The translations under genes were made by a program, and so were the position numbers. A DNA stretch of 64,000 nt from Bacillota bacterium (GTDB taxonomy: Bacteria; Bacillota; UBA4882; UBA8346). Under the pieces are notes generated by a model. The model made no database searches. It saw only the letters and a program-made list of their open reading frames with translations, and was not told the DNA's origin. Positions 44,965 through 53,141 of the stretch are shown in pieces (the stretch's first letter is position 1; each line of letters begins with the position of its first letter). The stretch is taken from assembly GCA_023426245.1 (NCBI GenBank), contig JAFABB010000040.1:62001-126000 (forward strand), written 5' to 3'.

Positions 44965-44983
44965 GAATTTGATAATCATCATC
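44965..44983 (-). promoter_or_regulatory. Candidate Fur box upstream of feoAB
   Basis: The minus-strand 19-mer GATGATGATTATCAAATTC matches 14 of 19 positions of the Fur consensus GATAATGATAATCATTATC. Confidence 0.5.
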
Positions 44984-45002
44984 AACCAATCATCATAAAA
45001 AT

Positions 45003-45443
45003 TTATTTCAAAAGACAATCCGCACATATTCCGTACAATTCCATCCGGTGTCTTAGCAGTTTAAAATGATTGCGGTCCGCCAGTTTTTGTTGAAGTTCTT
45101 CAATATCAGGGTCACAAACTTCCGTGTACTTGCCGCATTGAATGCAAATGAGATGATCATGATGTTCATGATCAAAGAGATGCTCATAATGGGCTACTTT
45201 ATCACCAAACTTGACCTCATTGGCCAGCCCCGCCTCACATAAAATCTTAAGCGTGCGGTAGACGGTCGCTACTCCGATTTCCGGATTGTCTTTTTTAATA
45301 ATGTCGTATAGTTCTTCCGCTGTAATATGGGACTCAATACCGAGAAAGGCATCCAATATGATTTTCCGCTGTTCGGTCAGTTTAAGATCTTTGTTTTTTA
45401 AATATTCATAAAGGATATTTTCTTCTTTACTTATATTCACCAC
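45003..45443 (-). CDS. fur: Fur-family ferric uptake regulator
   Basis: The 146-residue protein has the winged helix LTEQRKIILDAFLGIESHITAEELYDIIKKDNPEIGVATVYRTLKIL and the metal-binding half with EHHDHLICIQCGKY. Two CxxC pairs (100/103 and 140/143) form the structural zinc site. With Fe(II) it represses iron-uptake genes. Its own upstream region has a 16/19 Fur box, so it probably controls itself and the adjacent feoAB. PerR and Zur share the fold, but the iron genes next door favour Fur. Confidence 0.9.
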   Translation of the reverse strand: MVNISKEENILYEYLKNKDLKLTEQRKIILDAFLGIESHITAEELYDIIKKDNPEIGVATVYRTLKILCEAGLANEVKFGDKVAHYEHLFDHEHHDHLICIQCGKYTEVCDPDIEELQQKLADRNHFKLLRHRMELYGICADCLLK

Positions 45444-45450
45444 TTCCCTT

Positions 45451-45469
45451 GATATTGATAACCATTATC
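45451..45469 (-). promoter_or_regulatory. Fur box upstream of fur
   Basis: The minus-strand 19-mer GATAATGGTTATCAATATC matches 16 of 19 positions of the Fur consensus and lies eight bases before the start codon at 45443, overlapping the ribosome-site region. Confidence 0.7.
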
Positions 45470-45595
45470 AATTACGGTTTAAGTATAGAGCTTTCCTTTT
45501 TTAAAGTCAAATCATCCGGCCGGCTTTAATAAAAAGTTAACCAAACTTGGACTGGTCTATGCTGAAATAGAACAAATGAGGCCAAGAAGGTAAAA

Positions 45596-45625
45596 TAGGA
45601 ACCGCCTTGTTTCCTAGGCGGCCCC
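45596..45625 (-). terminator. Terminator after the polysaccharide deacetylase
   Basis: On the minus strand GCCGCCT and AGGCGGT pair around a nine-base loop, followed by TCCTATTTT. Confidence 0.6.
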
Positions 45626-45633
45626 CTAAACTA

Positions 45634-46692
45634 TCACTCAACTATTTTTATTTTATATTGACCCCGGACGGAATTTCTGACTTTATCGGTCAAGCTTCTG
45701 GGTACCGAGAGGGTGGCGGGATCTCCATCGCTGATAAACCTTTCAGAAGGATGTTTTTGATAATAGGCAACATACGCTTTGGGACCCCACGCGGTGTCTC
45801 CGGCTTGGATCCGTTCCAGTTTATAAGGATCAAAACTATTCATAAAGGGAGAAATAGCAGGGCCCGATCCAACCAATAAAACCGAGTCGTTATGATAACG
45901 GGTATCTTGATAAACTCCCTCACGTTCTAAAATACGATTTTTGGCATGAACACCAAGGGGTAATGCCAGAGAATGAACCCGGTATCCCGGCACATAAGAT
46001 TGCACTTCTTTGACACATAAGGCAATCATTTTTTGGACTCCGACATCATCAGTTTTACCGAGATTTTGATGCCAATAGGTATGGTTACCGATTTCATAAC
46101 CATGGGCAGCCAGGTATTCCAGCTTCTGTTTAATATATTCTTCCTGGCCGAAAAGGCGTAACCCCTTTGGAATTTGAGGTAATACGTAAAATGTGGCAGT
46201 CAGGGGGAAATCAGGATGCCTTTTTTTAAAAGATTCCATGATGCCCACTGCACAATGGGGATCAATCACCACTTGGTCTCCTTGTTTCAAAAAACGGAAT
46301 TGTCCCTGGCTGGAATCGTCAAAAGTAATTACAAAGGGAGTTTTACCGGCCGGCACCTTCAAATTGCCGGTTACCATATCTTCTAGTGGCACCGGATAAT
46401 ACCCATTATCATATAACATCTGCAAATCTTTACGGAAATTGTCGGGAGTCCGCCGCCATTCCCCTTCAGGCTCGCCGATTAAATGATATTCCAAAATCAT
46501 AATCCGGCCTAATTCATTGGGCGTTATACTATTGCTCGTAACCGGTGATTGTGAGGGAATTCCGCTTGTTGCGGATTGAGCCACTATAGGAGATTTTTTC
46601 TCCTGGGCTGCTGTTCTCAATTTTGGAATACCCATGATCAGGGCAATCCCCACGACGATCAATACCATGAATTCTATTCGCTTTGAACGCAT
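45634..46692 (-). CDS. Secreted polysaccharide deacetylase family protein
   Basis: The 352-residue protein begins with an uncleaved or cleaved signal helix (FMVLIVVGIALIMGIP), then a serine/threonine-rich linker and a NodB-like domain: ILEYHLIG, FVITFDDSSQGQFRFL (metal-binding TFDD), ATFYVLP, EIGNHTYWHQNLGK (metal-binding H-x3-H region) and PLGVHAKN. It should remove acetyl groups from a cell-surface glycan outside the cytoplasmic membrane. The substrate is unknown. It is separated from the GT2 gene by a MITE. Confidence 0.85.
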   Translation of the reverse strand: MRSKRIEFMVLIVVGIALIMGIPKLRTAAQEKKSPIVAQSATSGIPSQSPVTSNSITPNELGRIMILEYHLIGEPEGEWRRTPDNFRKDLQMLYDNGYYPVPLEDMVTGNLKVPAGKTPFVITFDDSSQGQFRFLKQGDQVVIDPHCAVGIMESFKKRHPDFPLTATFYVLPQIPKGLRLFGQEEYIKQKLEYLAAHGYEIGNHTYWHQNLGKTDDVGVQKMIALCVKEVQSYVPGYRVHSLALPLGVHAKNRILEREGVYQDTRYHNDSVLLVGSGPAISPFMNSFDPYKLERIQAGDTAWGPKAYVAYYQKHPSERFISDGDPATLSVPRSLTDKVRNSVRGQYKIKIVE

Positions 46693-46837
46693 TTTGATTT
46701 CCTTTCCGATTTCGTTGAAGTTTAGCGCACCATAAGCTCAAGGCACGTTTTAAAACGAACTAGATTTCAAGCTTTCCCCGCCTTTTCCTGCATCAAACCA
46801 TTGCCAATTTCAACAAGATATTCCAGGACGACCGAAA

Positions 46838-46947
46838 CTGTTGCAAAAGTAATTAAAATCAAAGAGAAATACAATATATAGCATCAAATAATGAGCAAGT
46901 TTTATATATTGTATTTCTCTATCGATAAATTTTATTTTGCAACAGAC
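46838..46947. mobile_element. 110-bp MITE-like palindromic element, copy 2
   Basis: Base-for-base the same as 25247-25356, with CTGTTGCAAAA and TTTTGCAACAGAC ends and the inner 17-bp inverted repeat. Its right end lies five bases from the stop of the GT2 gene at 46953, so its hairpin may also end that transcript. Confidence 0.8.
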
Positions 46948-46952
46948 TTTTT

Positions 46953-48236
46953 TTATACCACTTTTTTCAATTGTTCAACATCTGTAATGTCAATAGCCCT
47001 GGTATGCACCGTATGTACCCAATCGTGGCGATTACGATTGATAAAACCTTGAATGATTATAGGAATCCAGGTAAGGCTATAAATCGGAAATAGTAAGAAA
47101 TAAGCAACGATTTTTTTTGTCAATTTGCCTTCAGCAATTACAAAAATAATATAAATATAGGTTAAAAGGGCAATAATCCCGATATAAATCCAGGTTTGAC
47201 CGGTTATCATCATAGGGTGATGAGCAAACATCTTGCTACAGTATTGAATCGTTCCTAATAACATTCCTAGCCCGTTGATAACGATTAAAAAGGGCTGAAT
47301 CAAATATAATGCGGCATCGAAAGCTACCATATCCCGTTCATGAAAAGCCTTCAAAAATAATTTTGCGGCAAAACGACGGGCGCAATCGCTATGTCCCTGC
47401 ATCCAGCGAGTTCTTTGCCGCCATGACTGCGATAGACGCAAAGGCTTTTCATCATATATCTTCGCTTCATGAGCCCAGGCTACCCGCATTCCCTTCAACA
47501 CCAATTTCATTGAAAACTCCAAATCTTCCGTTAAGCATGTCGCACCCCAACCGGTTTCCCGCAAGACGTCGGTAGACATTACAAATCCGGTCCCACCCAA
47601 AGCACAGTTCAAACCCAAGTAATGCCGGGGCAATTGAAAAAGTCGGTTACTAATCCAATAAGCGATGGAATAATTGCCCGAAACCCATGTATCGTGAGGA
47701 TTTTTGCTATCCAAATAACCTTGAATCACTTTATGTCCCATACAGAGATATTTATTCATTTCTGCAAAAAAATTCGCTGATACCAAGTTATCAGCATCCA
47801 AGATACAAATTGCGTCATATTGGGTTTTTAAACCAAATAAATTTTTAAACATCCATTCCAGCGAAAAACCTTTCCCCTTCTTCACCGGATCAAATCTTTC
47901 ATAAACATTGACTCCATGAGCCCTGGCAACCTGAGCCGTATTATCCTCACAATTATCAGCTATAACAAAAATTTCATAAAGGGATTTCGGATATTGCGCT
48001 CTTTTTATGCTGTTAATCACACCAGGTATGACTGTTTCTTCGTTATGGGCTGCAATTAATACTGCAAATTTAGTTTTAAAAGGAAATTGACTGGCTAAAG
48101 GTTCTTTTCTTTTAAACCAACCAAATATCGAAATCAACGAATAATAAATAAAAACCCCCCATAAACCGATTTCAGTTATAAAAAGCAACAAATTAAGACA
48201 ATATTTGAACAGATTCCAGCTGTAATGCAAAGCCAT
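46953..48236 (-). CDS. Processive-type glycosyltransferase family 2, membrane
   Basis: The 427-residue protein has an N-terminal membrane helix pair, a GT2 domain (VLIAAHNEETVIPGVINSI; ILDADNLVSANFF; LTEDLEFSMKLVLKG; the Q-x-x-RW motif in RQRTRWMQGHSD) and three to four C-terminal helices. This is the layout of cellulose/hyaluronan/poly-N-acetylglucosamine synthases, which build and extrude a polysaccharide. A deacetylase gene just downstream suggests a modified amino-sugar polymer, but the two are separated by a MITE and the link is inference. Confidence 0.88.
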   Translation of the reverse strand: MALHYSWNLFKYCLNLLLFITEIGLWGVFIYYSLISIFGWFKRKEPLASQFPFKTKFAVLIAAHNEETVIPGVINSIKRAQYPKSLYEIFVIADNCEDNTAQVARAHGVNVYERFDPVKKGKGFSLEWMFKNLFGLKTQYDAICILDADNLVSANFFAEMNKYLCMGHKVIQGYLDSKNPHDTWVSGNYSIAYWISNRLFQLPRHYLGLNCALGGTGFVMSTDVLRETGWGATCLTEDLEFSMKLVLKGMRVAWAHEAKIYDEKPLRLSQSWRQRTRWMQGHSDCARRFAAKLFLKAFHERDMVAFDAALYLIQPFLIVINGLGMLLGTIQYCSKMFAHHPMMITGQTWIYIGIIALLTYIYIIFVIAEGKLTKKIVAYFLLFPIYSLTWIPIIIQGFINRNRHDWVHTVHTRAIDITDVEQLKKVV

Positions 48237-48497
48237 GTGATCCTCCTGTTAAAAACAAAAATGCCTTGAAAATAATACTTTACCTTAATATCATTAATTT
48301 CTTAGAAATCTATTAGAATTTGGTTAATTTTCCATAACAATTATAATATACATAATGGATTTATATTTTTTAAAGAATGATTTTCTATGGGATATCATGG
48401 CAAATCAGGGGATTTAAAGGCTTACAAGATTGATGATGAAGAGCTGCGCATCCCAATAAATTTTCTAATTTCTGAGATGGTACAACCTTTAACTTAT

Positions 48498-48600
48498 GAA
48501 TCTGATTTTTTTGCCGATGATTTAACTATGGATCTGGACTTTCTAAATGATTTATTTACGGATCTGGTTTTCCTAGATGATTCATTATGGATCTAATTTT
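48498..48600. repeat. Degenerate 30-bp tandem repeats (array 3)
   Basis: Four loosely conserved units share TGATTTA...GGATCTGG-TTTTCCTA, with GGATCTG cores near 48498, 48530, 48560 and 48589. They fill the promoter gap before the M23 gene. The 69-codon frame across them looks like a repeat by-product. Confidence 0.5.
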
Positions 48601-48663
48601 CTTGTTAAAGGCTTGTCCGATTTTAAGAACCATAATTTAATGAAACTATTATGGAGACTTATC

Positions 48664-49812
48664 ATGAATATTTTAAAACAACGATTTCTTTTGGGATTTA
48701 TTGGGGCGGTGATTTTTGTTTGCTCATCCATGGGACTTTGCGCTTCCCTGGATGAAGTCCAGAATCAAATCATCCAAACCAATAAAAAACTGACCGAAGC
48801 CAAAAAGAAAGAAAAAACGGTGTTGGGGACGCTTGTCAAAACACAACAGGAGTTGGAACAAATCGATCATAATTTGGCCAACTTAAATAATAAAATCGGC
48901 AATACCGTCCAACAGATTTCCGTGATCTCGACCCAAGTCAATAAAGCCGAATCGGAGTTAACCGACGTTGAAGCGCAACTAAGCGGTAAAAAAGAAATAC
49001 TCAATAAACGCTTACGTACCCTTTACATGCACGGCTATCAAAATTGGTTGATATATTTATTCGGCGGCAAAGACTTTACTGACTTTGTTTCCCGTTTTGA
49101 AACAGTCGGTCGTTTCGCCAAAATTGATATCAATATGATCCAGAGCTTGCAAGAACAGCAAAAATTAATCACTGATAAGAAACAGGAAATCGTCCAAAAA
49201 CAGCAGGAATTAAATGACCAAAAAGAGCTGTTTGTTCAATTAAAAGATCAAAACAAGCAGGCCATGAACAACAAATTAGAAGTCACCCAAAAAAAGCAGA
49301 AAGAACTGGAGATCATCCAGGGTAGCCGCAATGAGCTCGAAAAAGCCCTTGACGAGTTGGAGCAAACATCCAAACAAATCGAAGCGGAGATCCGTCAATA
49401 TCAAGAAAAAAATCAGACCACCCTCGGTACCGGTAAATATATCTGGCCGATTAGAGGAAGGATAGTACAAAGTTTTGGTTGGCGAATGCATCCCATCCTG
49501 CGTCGACGCCAATATCATACCGGTCTTGACATCGCCATTGAATATGGAACCCCTATCTTGGCAGCGGACTCGGGAGTAGTTATCTTCGCTGGGTATAATG
49601 GCGGATACGGCAAGATGCTATTGATTGACCATGGTTCCGGCTTTTCTACTCTTTATGGTCATGCTTCTTCATTGTTGGTTGATAAAGGGCAAACGGTCGT
49701 TAAAGGGCAGATTGTGGCGAAAGTCGGCACCACAGGATTAAGCACCGGTCCTCACTTGCATTTCGAAATCCGTAAAAACGGTACCCCGGTGAATCCCAGA
49801 GATTATTTGTAA
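48664..49812 (+). CDS. M23-family metallopeptidase with N-terminal coiled coil (EnvC-like)
   Basis: A signal peptide (ending GLCAS, about residue 27) leads to a long coiled coil (residues about 30-250, rich in Q, K, E: QNQIIQTNKKLTEAKKKEK; ILNKRLRTLYMHG in the middle) and a C-terminal LytM domain with RMHPILRRRQYHTGLDIAIEYGTP, GYGKMLLIDHGSGFSTLYGH and GPHLHFEIRKNG. Both zinc-ligand motifs (HxxxD and HxH) are intact, so it should cut peptidoglycan cross-links itself, or activate amidases at division. GGAG eight bases before the ATG at 48664 sets the start. A bidirectional terminator follows. Confidence 0.9.
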   Translation: MNILKQRFLLGFIGAVIFVCSSMGLCASLDEVQNQIIQTNKKLTEAKKKEKTVLGTLVKTQQELEQIDHNLANLNNKIGNTVQQISVISTQVNKAESELTDVEAQLSGKKEILNKRLRTLYMHGYQNWLIYLFGGKDFTDFVSRFETVGRFAKIDINMIQSLQEQQKLITDKKQEIVQKQQELNDQKELFVQLKDQNKQAMNNKLEVTQKKQKELEIIQGSRNELEKALDELEQTSKQIEAEIRQYQEKNQTTLGTGKYIWPIRGRIVQSFGWRMHPILRRRQYHTGLDIAIEYGTPILAADSGVVIFAGYNGGYGKMLLIDHGSGFSTLYGHASSLLVDKGQTVVKGQIVAKVGTTGLSTGPHLHFEIRKNGTPVNPRDYL

Positions 49813-49824
49813 ATTTAGGCAAGC

Positions 49825-49881
49825 AAAAAAGAAGGTCCAAAGTATTTTACAGATCATTTTGATATCCCGACCTTCTTTTTT
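49825..49881. terminator. Bidirectional terminator
   Basis: AAAAAAGAAGGTC and GACCTTCTTTTTT pair exactly, giving T-runs on both strands between the convergent M23 and cysteine protease genes. Confidence 0.9.
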
Positions 49882-49916
49882 GTAGAAATCAACTTTTCCA
49901 GGCTTTTTATTGTTTT

Positions 49917-50675
49917 TTAATGCCCGGTCCACATATCCATGACTAATTTATTAAAAACTTTATAAGACATATAACAATAGCCGTGATCGCCCCATTCCTT
50001 CCCCCAACTATTGCGGACAAATAAATTTCCGCTTAAGTCGCCGCCTTTCCCTTGATCGTGATATCCGACTGCCAGCACCGCGTGTCCTCCCAGGATTTTC
50101 TCATCCTTTTTCGGCATCGGTATTTTCCCTGTCTTCGCCACTTGTTCGGATTCAAACGATTGATAAACCCGAAACCCGAAAACAACCGGCAGACCCTCCG
50201 ACAATGCAACCTTGAGACTTTTCAGGTCAAAAATCCGGTGATATTCATTGATTCTATATTGAGCGGCATGGGCAGTCGCCATTGGACTCGGCGCCTCGGT
50301 GAATTTAGTTATATCGTAAGGATAATCTTCTTCCGGGCATACACCAATTTGCGCTAAAACTTTCATCCCGTCCCTTAGCGAAGCGCCGCTATCTTCATGA
50401 ATCGTGTTCTCAAGCCTTCTTTCTTCGTAATAGAGAAAAAGCCTTGATAGACGCACTAGCTCTTGACCCGCCTTTATCTCTAAATATTCCCGGAGTCCGG
50501 AAACAATAGCGTTGGCAGTACATGAGCCAAGCGGTCCCTGGTCAACAACAGGCGACATTTTATTGCGTAAATCGATAGTCTCCGGTAATTCTTTAAGAGA
50601 CTTGAGAGTATGACTTCGGTAAAAGTAATCTCGTAAATCCGGGTTATCCGGCTTCAATAAGTATTTTCTATCCAT
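49917..50675 (-). CDS. Papain-like (C1A) cysteine protease
   Basis: The 252-residue protein has the active-site block VVDQGPLGSCTANAI (cysteine 52), the histidine in ILGGHAVLAVGY and the asparagine in FVRNSWGKEWGDHGYCYMSY. It has a short N-terminal segment (LKPDNPDLRDY) instead of a full inhibitory propeptide, and no signal peptide, so it is probably cytoplasmic or exported another way. Bacterial C1A enzymes of this style are found scattered in spore-formers and archaea with unknown targets. GAGGTGATC precedes the ATG. Confidence 0.88.
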   Translation of the reverse strand: MDRKYLLKPDNPDLRDYFYRSHTLKSLKELPETIDLRNKMSPVVDQGPLGSCTANAIVSGLREYLEIKAGQELVRLSRLFLYYEERRLENTIHEDSGASLRDGMKVLAQIGVCPEEDYPYDITKFTEAPSPMATAHAAQYRINEYHRIFDLKSLKVALSEGLPVVFGFRVYQSFESEQVAKTGKIPMPKKDEKILGGHAVLAVGYHDQGKGGDLSGNLFVRNSWGKEWGDHGYCYMSYKVFNKLVMDMWTGH

Positions 50676-50772
50676 AAAAGATCACCTCATTAAAATTTTA
50701 CCATTTTAATACATATATTACAATTATAACTATTTATAAATTTTCCCCTCAGACAATTTCTCTGATAAACAA

Positions 50773-50811
50773 AAACCCTCATCTTATCTTATTCAGAAAA
50801 GTCGAGGGTTT
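50773..50811 (-). terminator. Terminator after the NRAMP-like gene
   Basis: AAACCCTC and GAGGGTTT pair; the minus strand continues with T-rich sequence (GGGTTTTTGTTT). Confidence 0.8.
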
Positions 50812-50841
50812 GCTTTTTTCAATTTAATTTATTTCATTGTT

Positions 50842-52086
50842 TCAATGGTCAAAAAGTGGAGAAATCAGCATCACCAGTGAAAGGAAAATGATAAAAACAA
50901 CTGTAATCCAGGAAATCCAATTTTGTAAAGGAGTATTTTTATATTCGCCCATAATCGCCTGATCATTAACGATGAAAATCATAAAAACCAAAATCACCGG
51001 GACTAAAATTCCGGCTATCTGCTGGGTTACCAAAATCAATTGAATCAGGGAAATCCCCGGAATCAGAACCAACAAACTTCCAAGTAAAATTAAAGCTAGA
51101 TAGATTCCAAAAAAAGCAGGGGCCTCGGATATTTTATTATTGATCCCGCTCTCCCAACCGAAAGCTTCACAAATTGCATACGCCGTTGATAAAGGAATAA
51201 TGGACGCTGCCAAAACAGAGGCCCCGAAAAGTCCTACTCCAAATAAAACAAAAGCATATTGACCCGCGAATGGCCTAAGTGCAGATGCGGCATCCTGAGC
51301 GCTGGTAATGGAAACACCTGCTTTGTAAAGCGTTGCTGCCGTACAAACAATGATAAAGAATGAAACGGCATTTCCCCAGAAAGCTCCCAAATAGACATCT
51401 AATTTTTCATATTTGTATTCATCTAAAGTCAAATGCTTGTCCACGATGGAAGATTGTAGGTAAAATTGCATATAAGGTGTAATCGTAGTGCCAATCATTC
51501 CGATGAAAGCAAGCAAAAAGCCGGTATCCATTTCCAGAGTGGGGATAGCCATTTGTTTAAAAACATTTCCCCAATCCGGTTTGGCTAAAAACGAAGCGAT
51601 AATATAGCCGAAAAAAACAAAAGTAAATAATAAAAAAATCTTTTCAACCTTGTTATAAGAACCCTTGGTAACCAAAAACCAAATTGCGATCGCGACAAAA
51701 GGTACCGAAATAAATTTGCTTATGCCAAACAGCTCCATACTGGCCGCCACTCCGGCGAAATCTCCGAGAATAACTCCAAAATTAGCAACCAAGAGGACAG
51801 TAATTGCAAAAAAGGTCAGTTTAACTCCAAAACGTTCCCGAATTAAATCCGACAAACCTTTACCGGTTACCACCGCCATTCTGGCATTCATTTCTTGGAT
51901 AACTCCAAGACTGAATGTGATTAAAAGGAGCCCCCAAAGCATTTTATAACCATATGAAGCTCCCACAGCGGCATATGTTGCGATACCCCCTGCATCATTA
52001 CCGGCGTTAACAGTGATTAACCCCGGGCCAATGACTCCCAGAAAAAACATTAAGTTTTTAAAACGTTTGGAAAAGATATTTTTCAA
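50842..52086 (-). CDS. NRAMP-related divalent metal transporter, probable magnesium-type (NRMT/NMT)
   Basis: The 414-residue protein has eleven expected helices of the NRAMP fold. The helix-1 metal motif DPGN reads NAGN (27-30), and the helix-6 MPHN motif reads TPYM (203-206), so the methionine that gives transition-metal preference is gone. These changes resemble the NRAMP-related magnesium transporters known from Clostridium and Eggerthella. The start is a TTG at 52086 with GGAGG seven bases upstream. A roughly 240-base leader can pair with this ribosome site, suggesting riboswitch control. Manganese transport is less likely but not excluded. Confidence 0.8.
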   Translation of the reverse strand: MKNIFSKRFKNLMFFLGVIGPGLITVNAGNDAGGIATYAAVGASYGYKMLWGLLLITFSLGVIQEMNARMAVVTGKGLSDLIRERFGVKLTFFAITVLLVANFGVILGDFAGVAASMELFGISKFISVPFVAIAIWFLVTKGSYNKVEKIFLLFTFVFFGYIIASFLAKPDWGNVFKQMAIPTLEMDTGFLLAFIGMIGTTITPYMQFYLQSSIVDKHLTLDEYKYEKLDVYLGAFWGNAVSFFIIVCTAATLYKAGVSITSAQDAASALRPFAGQYAFVLFGVGLFGASVLAASIIPLSTAYAICEAFGWESGINNKISEAPAFFGIYLALILLGSLLVLIPGISLIQLILVTQQIAGILVPVILVFMIFIVNDQAIMGEYKNTPLQNWISWITVVFIIFLSLVMLISPLFDH

Positions 52087-52094
52087 AGTTGAAC

Positions 52095-52320
52095 CTCCTC
52101 AAGCCCTTGGGGCGAAGAACCCATTTTAAATTAAAAAGCAATACGCCAACATGGTGTCGCTTAGCCTTGAGGAGAATGTGTATCTGTGCGGAACACATTA
52201 CCAGCACAAATGATGACTTGTTGACCTTATTTTAAGGATCAAACCATAACATTCTGCAAAGATTAAGGCAGGAAACCATACCGAGCCACAAACTCTAACC
52301 TACCACTGTCAGCTTCCATT
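52095..52320 (-). promoter_or_regulatory. Structured leader, possible M-box-like magnesium riboswitch
   Basis: The leader contains GGTAGGTTAGAG, GTGGCTCGGTATGG, a GTGT/ACAC arm and CAAGGCTAAGCGACACC, which loosely recall M-box blocks (GTTAGG, GGCTCC, GCTAA). CTCCTCAAG near its 3-prime end (52166-52174) is exactly complementary to CTTGAGGAG containing the ribosome site (52095-52103), giving a simple on/off translation switch. The match to M-box is by eye and incomplete. Confidence 0.45.
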
Positions 52321-52427
52321 GAATATCCATACCTCTTTTTCTCTGGCGCGCGCGCCCAATTACTACTTTTTTACAATACTACCACCCCTCTTTGGTGTCA
52401 AGGATCAATCCGATGAATCCGGAAATA

Positions 52428-52474
52428 AAAAAAGCTACCGGTAATTAACTTTCCGGATAGCTTTTATTTTTTTT
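52428..52474. terminator. Terminator after the 52501 gene
   Basis: AAAGCTACCGG pairs with CCGGATAGCTTT (one bulge) between A- and T-runs, so it can work on both strands; on the minus strand it ends the His-rich gene. Confidence 0.75.
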
Positions 52475-52500
52475 ATCCAGGAAATTGATCCAATGGTATT

Positions 52501-52722
52501 TTACCGCATTCTGTGATGAGGTAAAGCCACACAGCAAATCGGGCCTCGTGGGGTCATTACGCAACGGCCTTCAATAGGCATTGACCGAGGAACGCCACAT
52601 CCTTCAGGCATCGGCATACACGGATGTTCCATCGGCATTGGGCTTTCAGGGCGTTCCCAACCTTCACAACGGTCATGACGATGGTGATGATGATGATGGT
52701 GGTGATGATGACATTTAGACAT
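52501..52722 (-). CDS. Small histidine- and cysteine-rich protein (paralogue 1)
   Basis: The 73-residue product starts MSKC and then ten histidines in a row, followed by RHDRCEGWE, a methionine/proline-rich stretch and GRCVMTPRGPICCVA. GAGGTGA six bases before the ATG is a good site. It shares the MSK-x-HHH start and the C-x-MTP-x-G-x-x-C block with the larger protein at 59946. Histidine and cysteine richness suggests metal binding; spore coat or metal storage are possible roles. No known family was recognised. It is divergent from the 52878 gene and ends at a terminator. Confidence 0.7.
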   Translation of the reverse strand: MSKCHHHHHHHHHHRHDRCEGWERPESPMPMEHPCMPMPEGCGVPRSMPIEGRCVMTPRGPICCVALPHHRMR

Positions 52723-52877
52723 AAAAATTCACCTCTTTTTATCAAACTTCGGGTGCTTCCCCCTACTATTTTATGAAATTATCGCGCCATTGCGCCAGGG
52801 ACTAAATATAATGTTGATTTTAAAGAAACCCTTTTGGTGAATGAAACATAAGATAACAGCATGGAGGGGATGATACC

Positions 52878-53141
52878 GTGGAAATGGAATTGGAACCTGA
52901 AATGCACGATTTAAAACCATCAATCAATTACACCATTGAATTGATAGCTGCTTTAAGCAACACAATGCGCCAGTTAAGCCTGAGCGCTCTCGATATGCAA
53001 AGTTTAGCCCTAAGTAAAAAGCATCAGATTGAAAAAAAAATCGATATGGTGGATGACTTAGGAGATATCGTCGATGATCTCATTCATCTTTTGGGGCAAA
53101 TGAGCTCTGACTATATTGCCGAGCAGAGCCCTAGTCCTTAA
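52878..53141 (+). CDS. Small acidic helical protein of unknown function
   Basis: The 87-residue product starts with a GTG behind GGAGGGG and reads MEMELEPEMHDLKPSINYTIELIAAL, then a helical stretch (MRQLSLSALDMQSLALSKKHQIEKKIDMVDDLGDIVDDLIHLLGQ) that can form an amphipathic or coiled-coil helix. No signal peptide or cysteine is present. Its last bases overlap the convergent barrel gene end by four. I do not recognise it. Confidence 0.55.
   Translation: MEMELEPEMHDLKPSINYTIELIAALSNTMRQLSLSALDMQSLALSKKHQIEKKIDMVDDLGDIVDDLIHLLGQMSSDYIAEQSPSP

Noticed and set aside
48387..48596. 69-codon acidic frame upstream of the M23 gene
   Set aside because: Covers the 30-bp repeat array and lacks a good ribosome site; likely a repeat by-product.
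52095..52320. yybP-ykoY manganese riboswitch upstream of the NRAMP gene
   Set aside because: The conserved GGGGAGTAG and CCTTACTCC-like loop pieces of that class are not visible; the M-box-like reading fits better, though weakly.
52345..52356. GGCGCGCGCGCC palindrome
   Set aside because: Striking in an AT-rich context and potentially Z-DNA forming, but too short and isolated to support any function.
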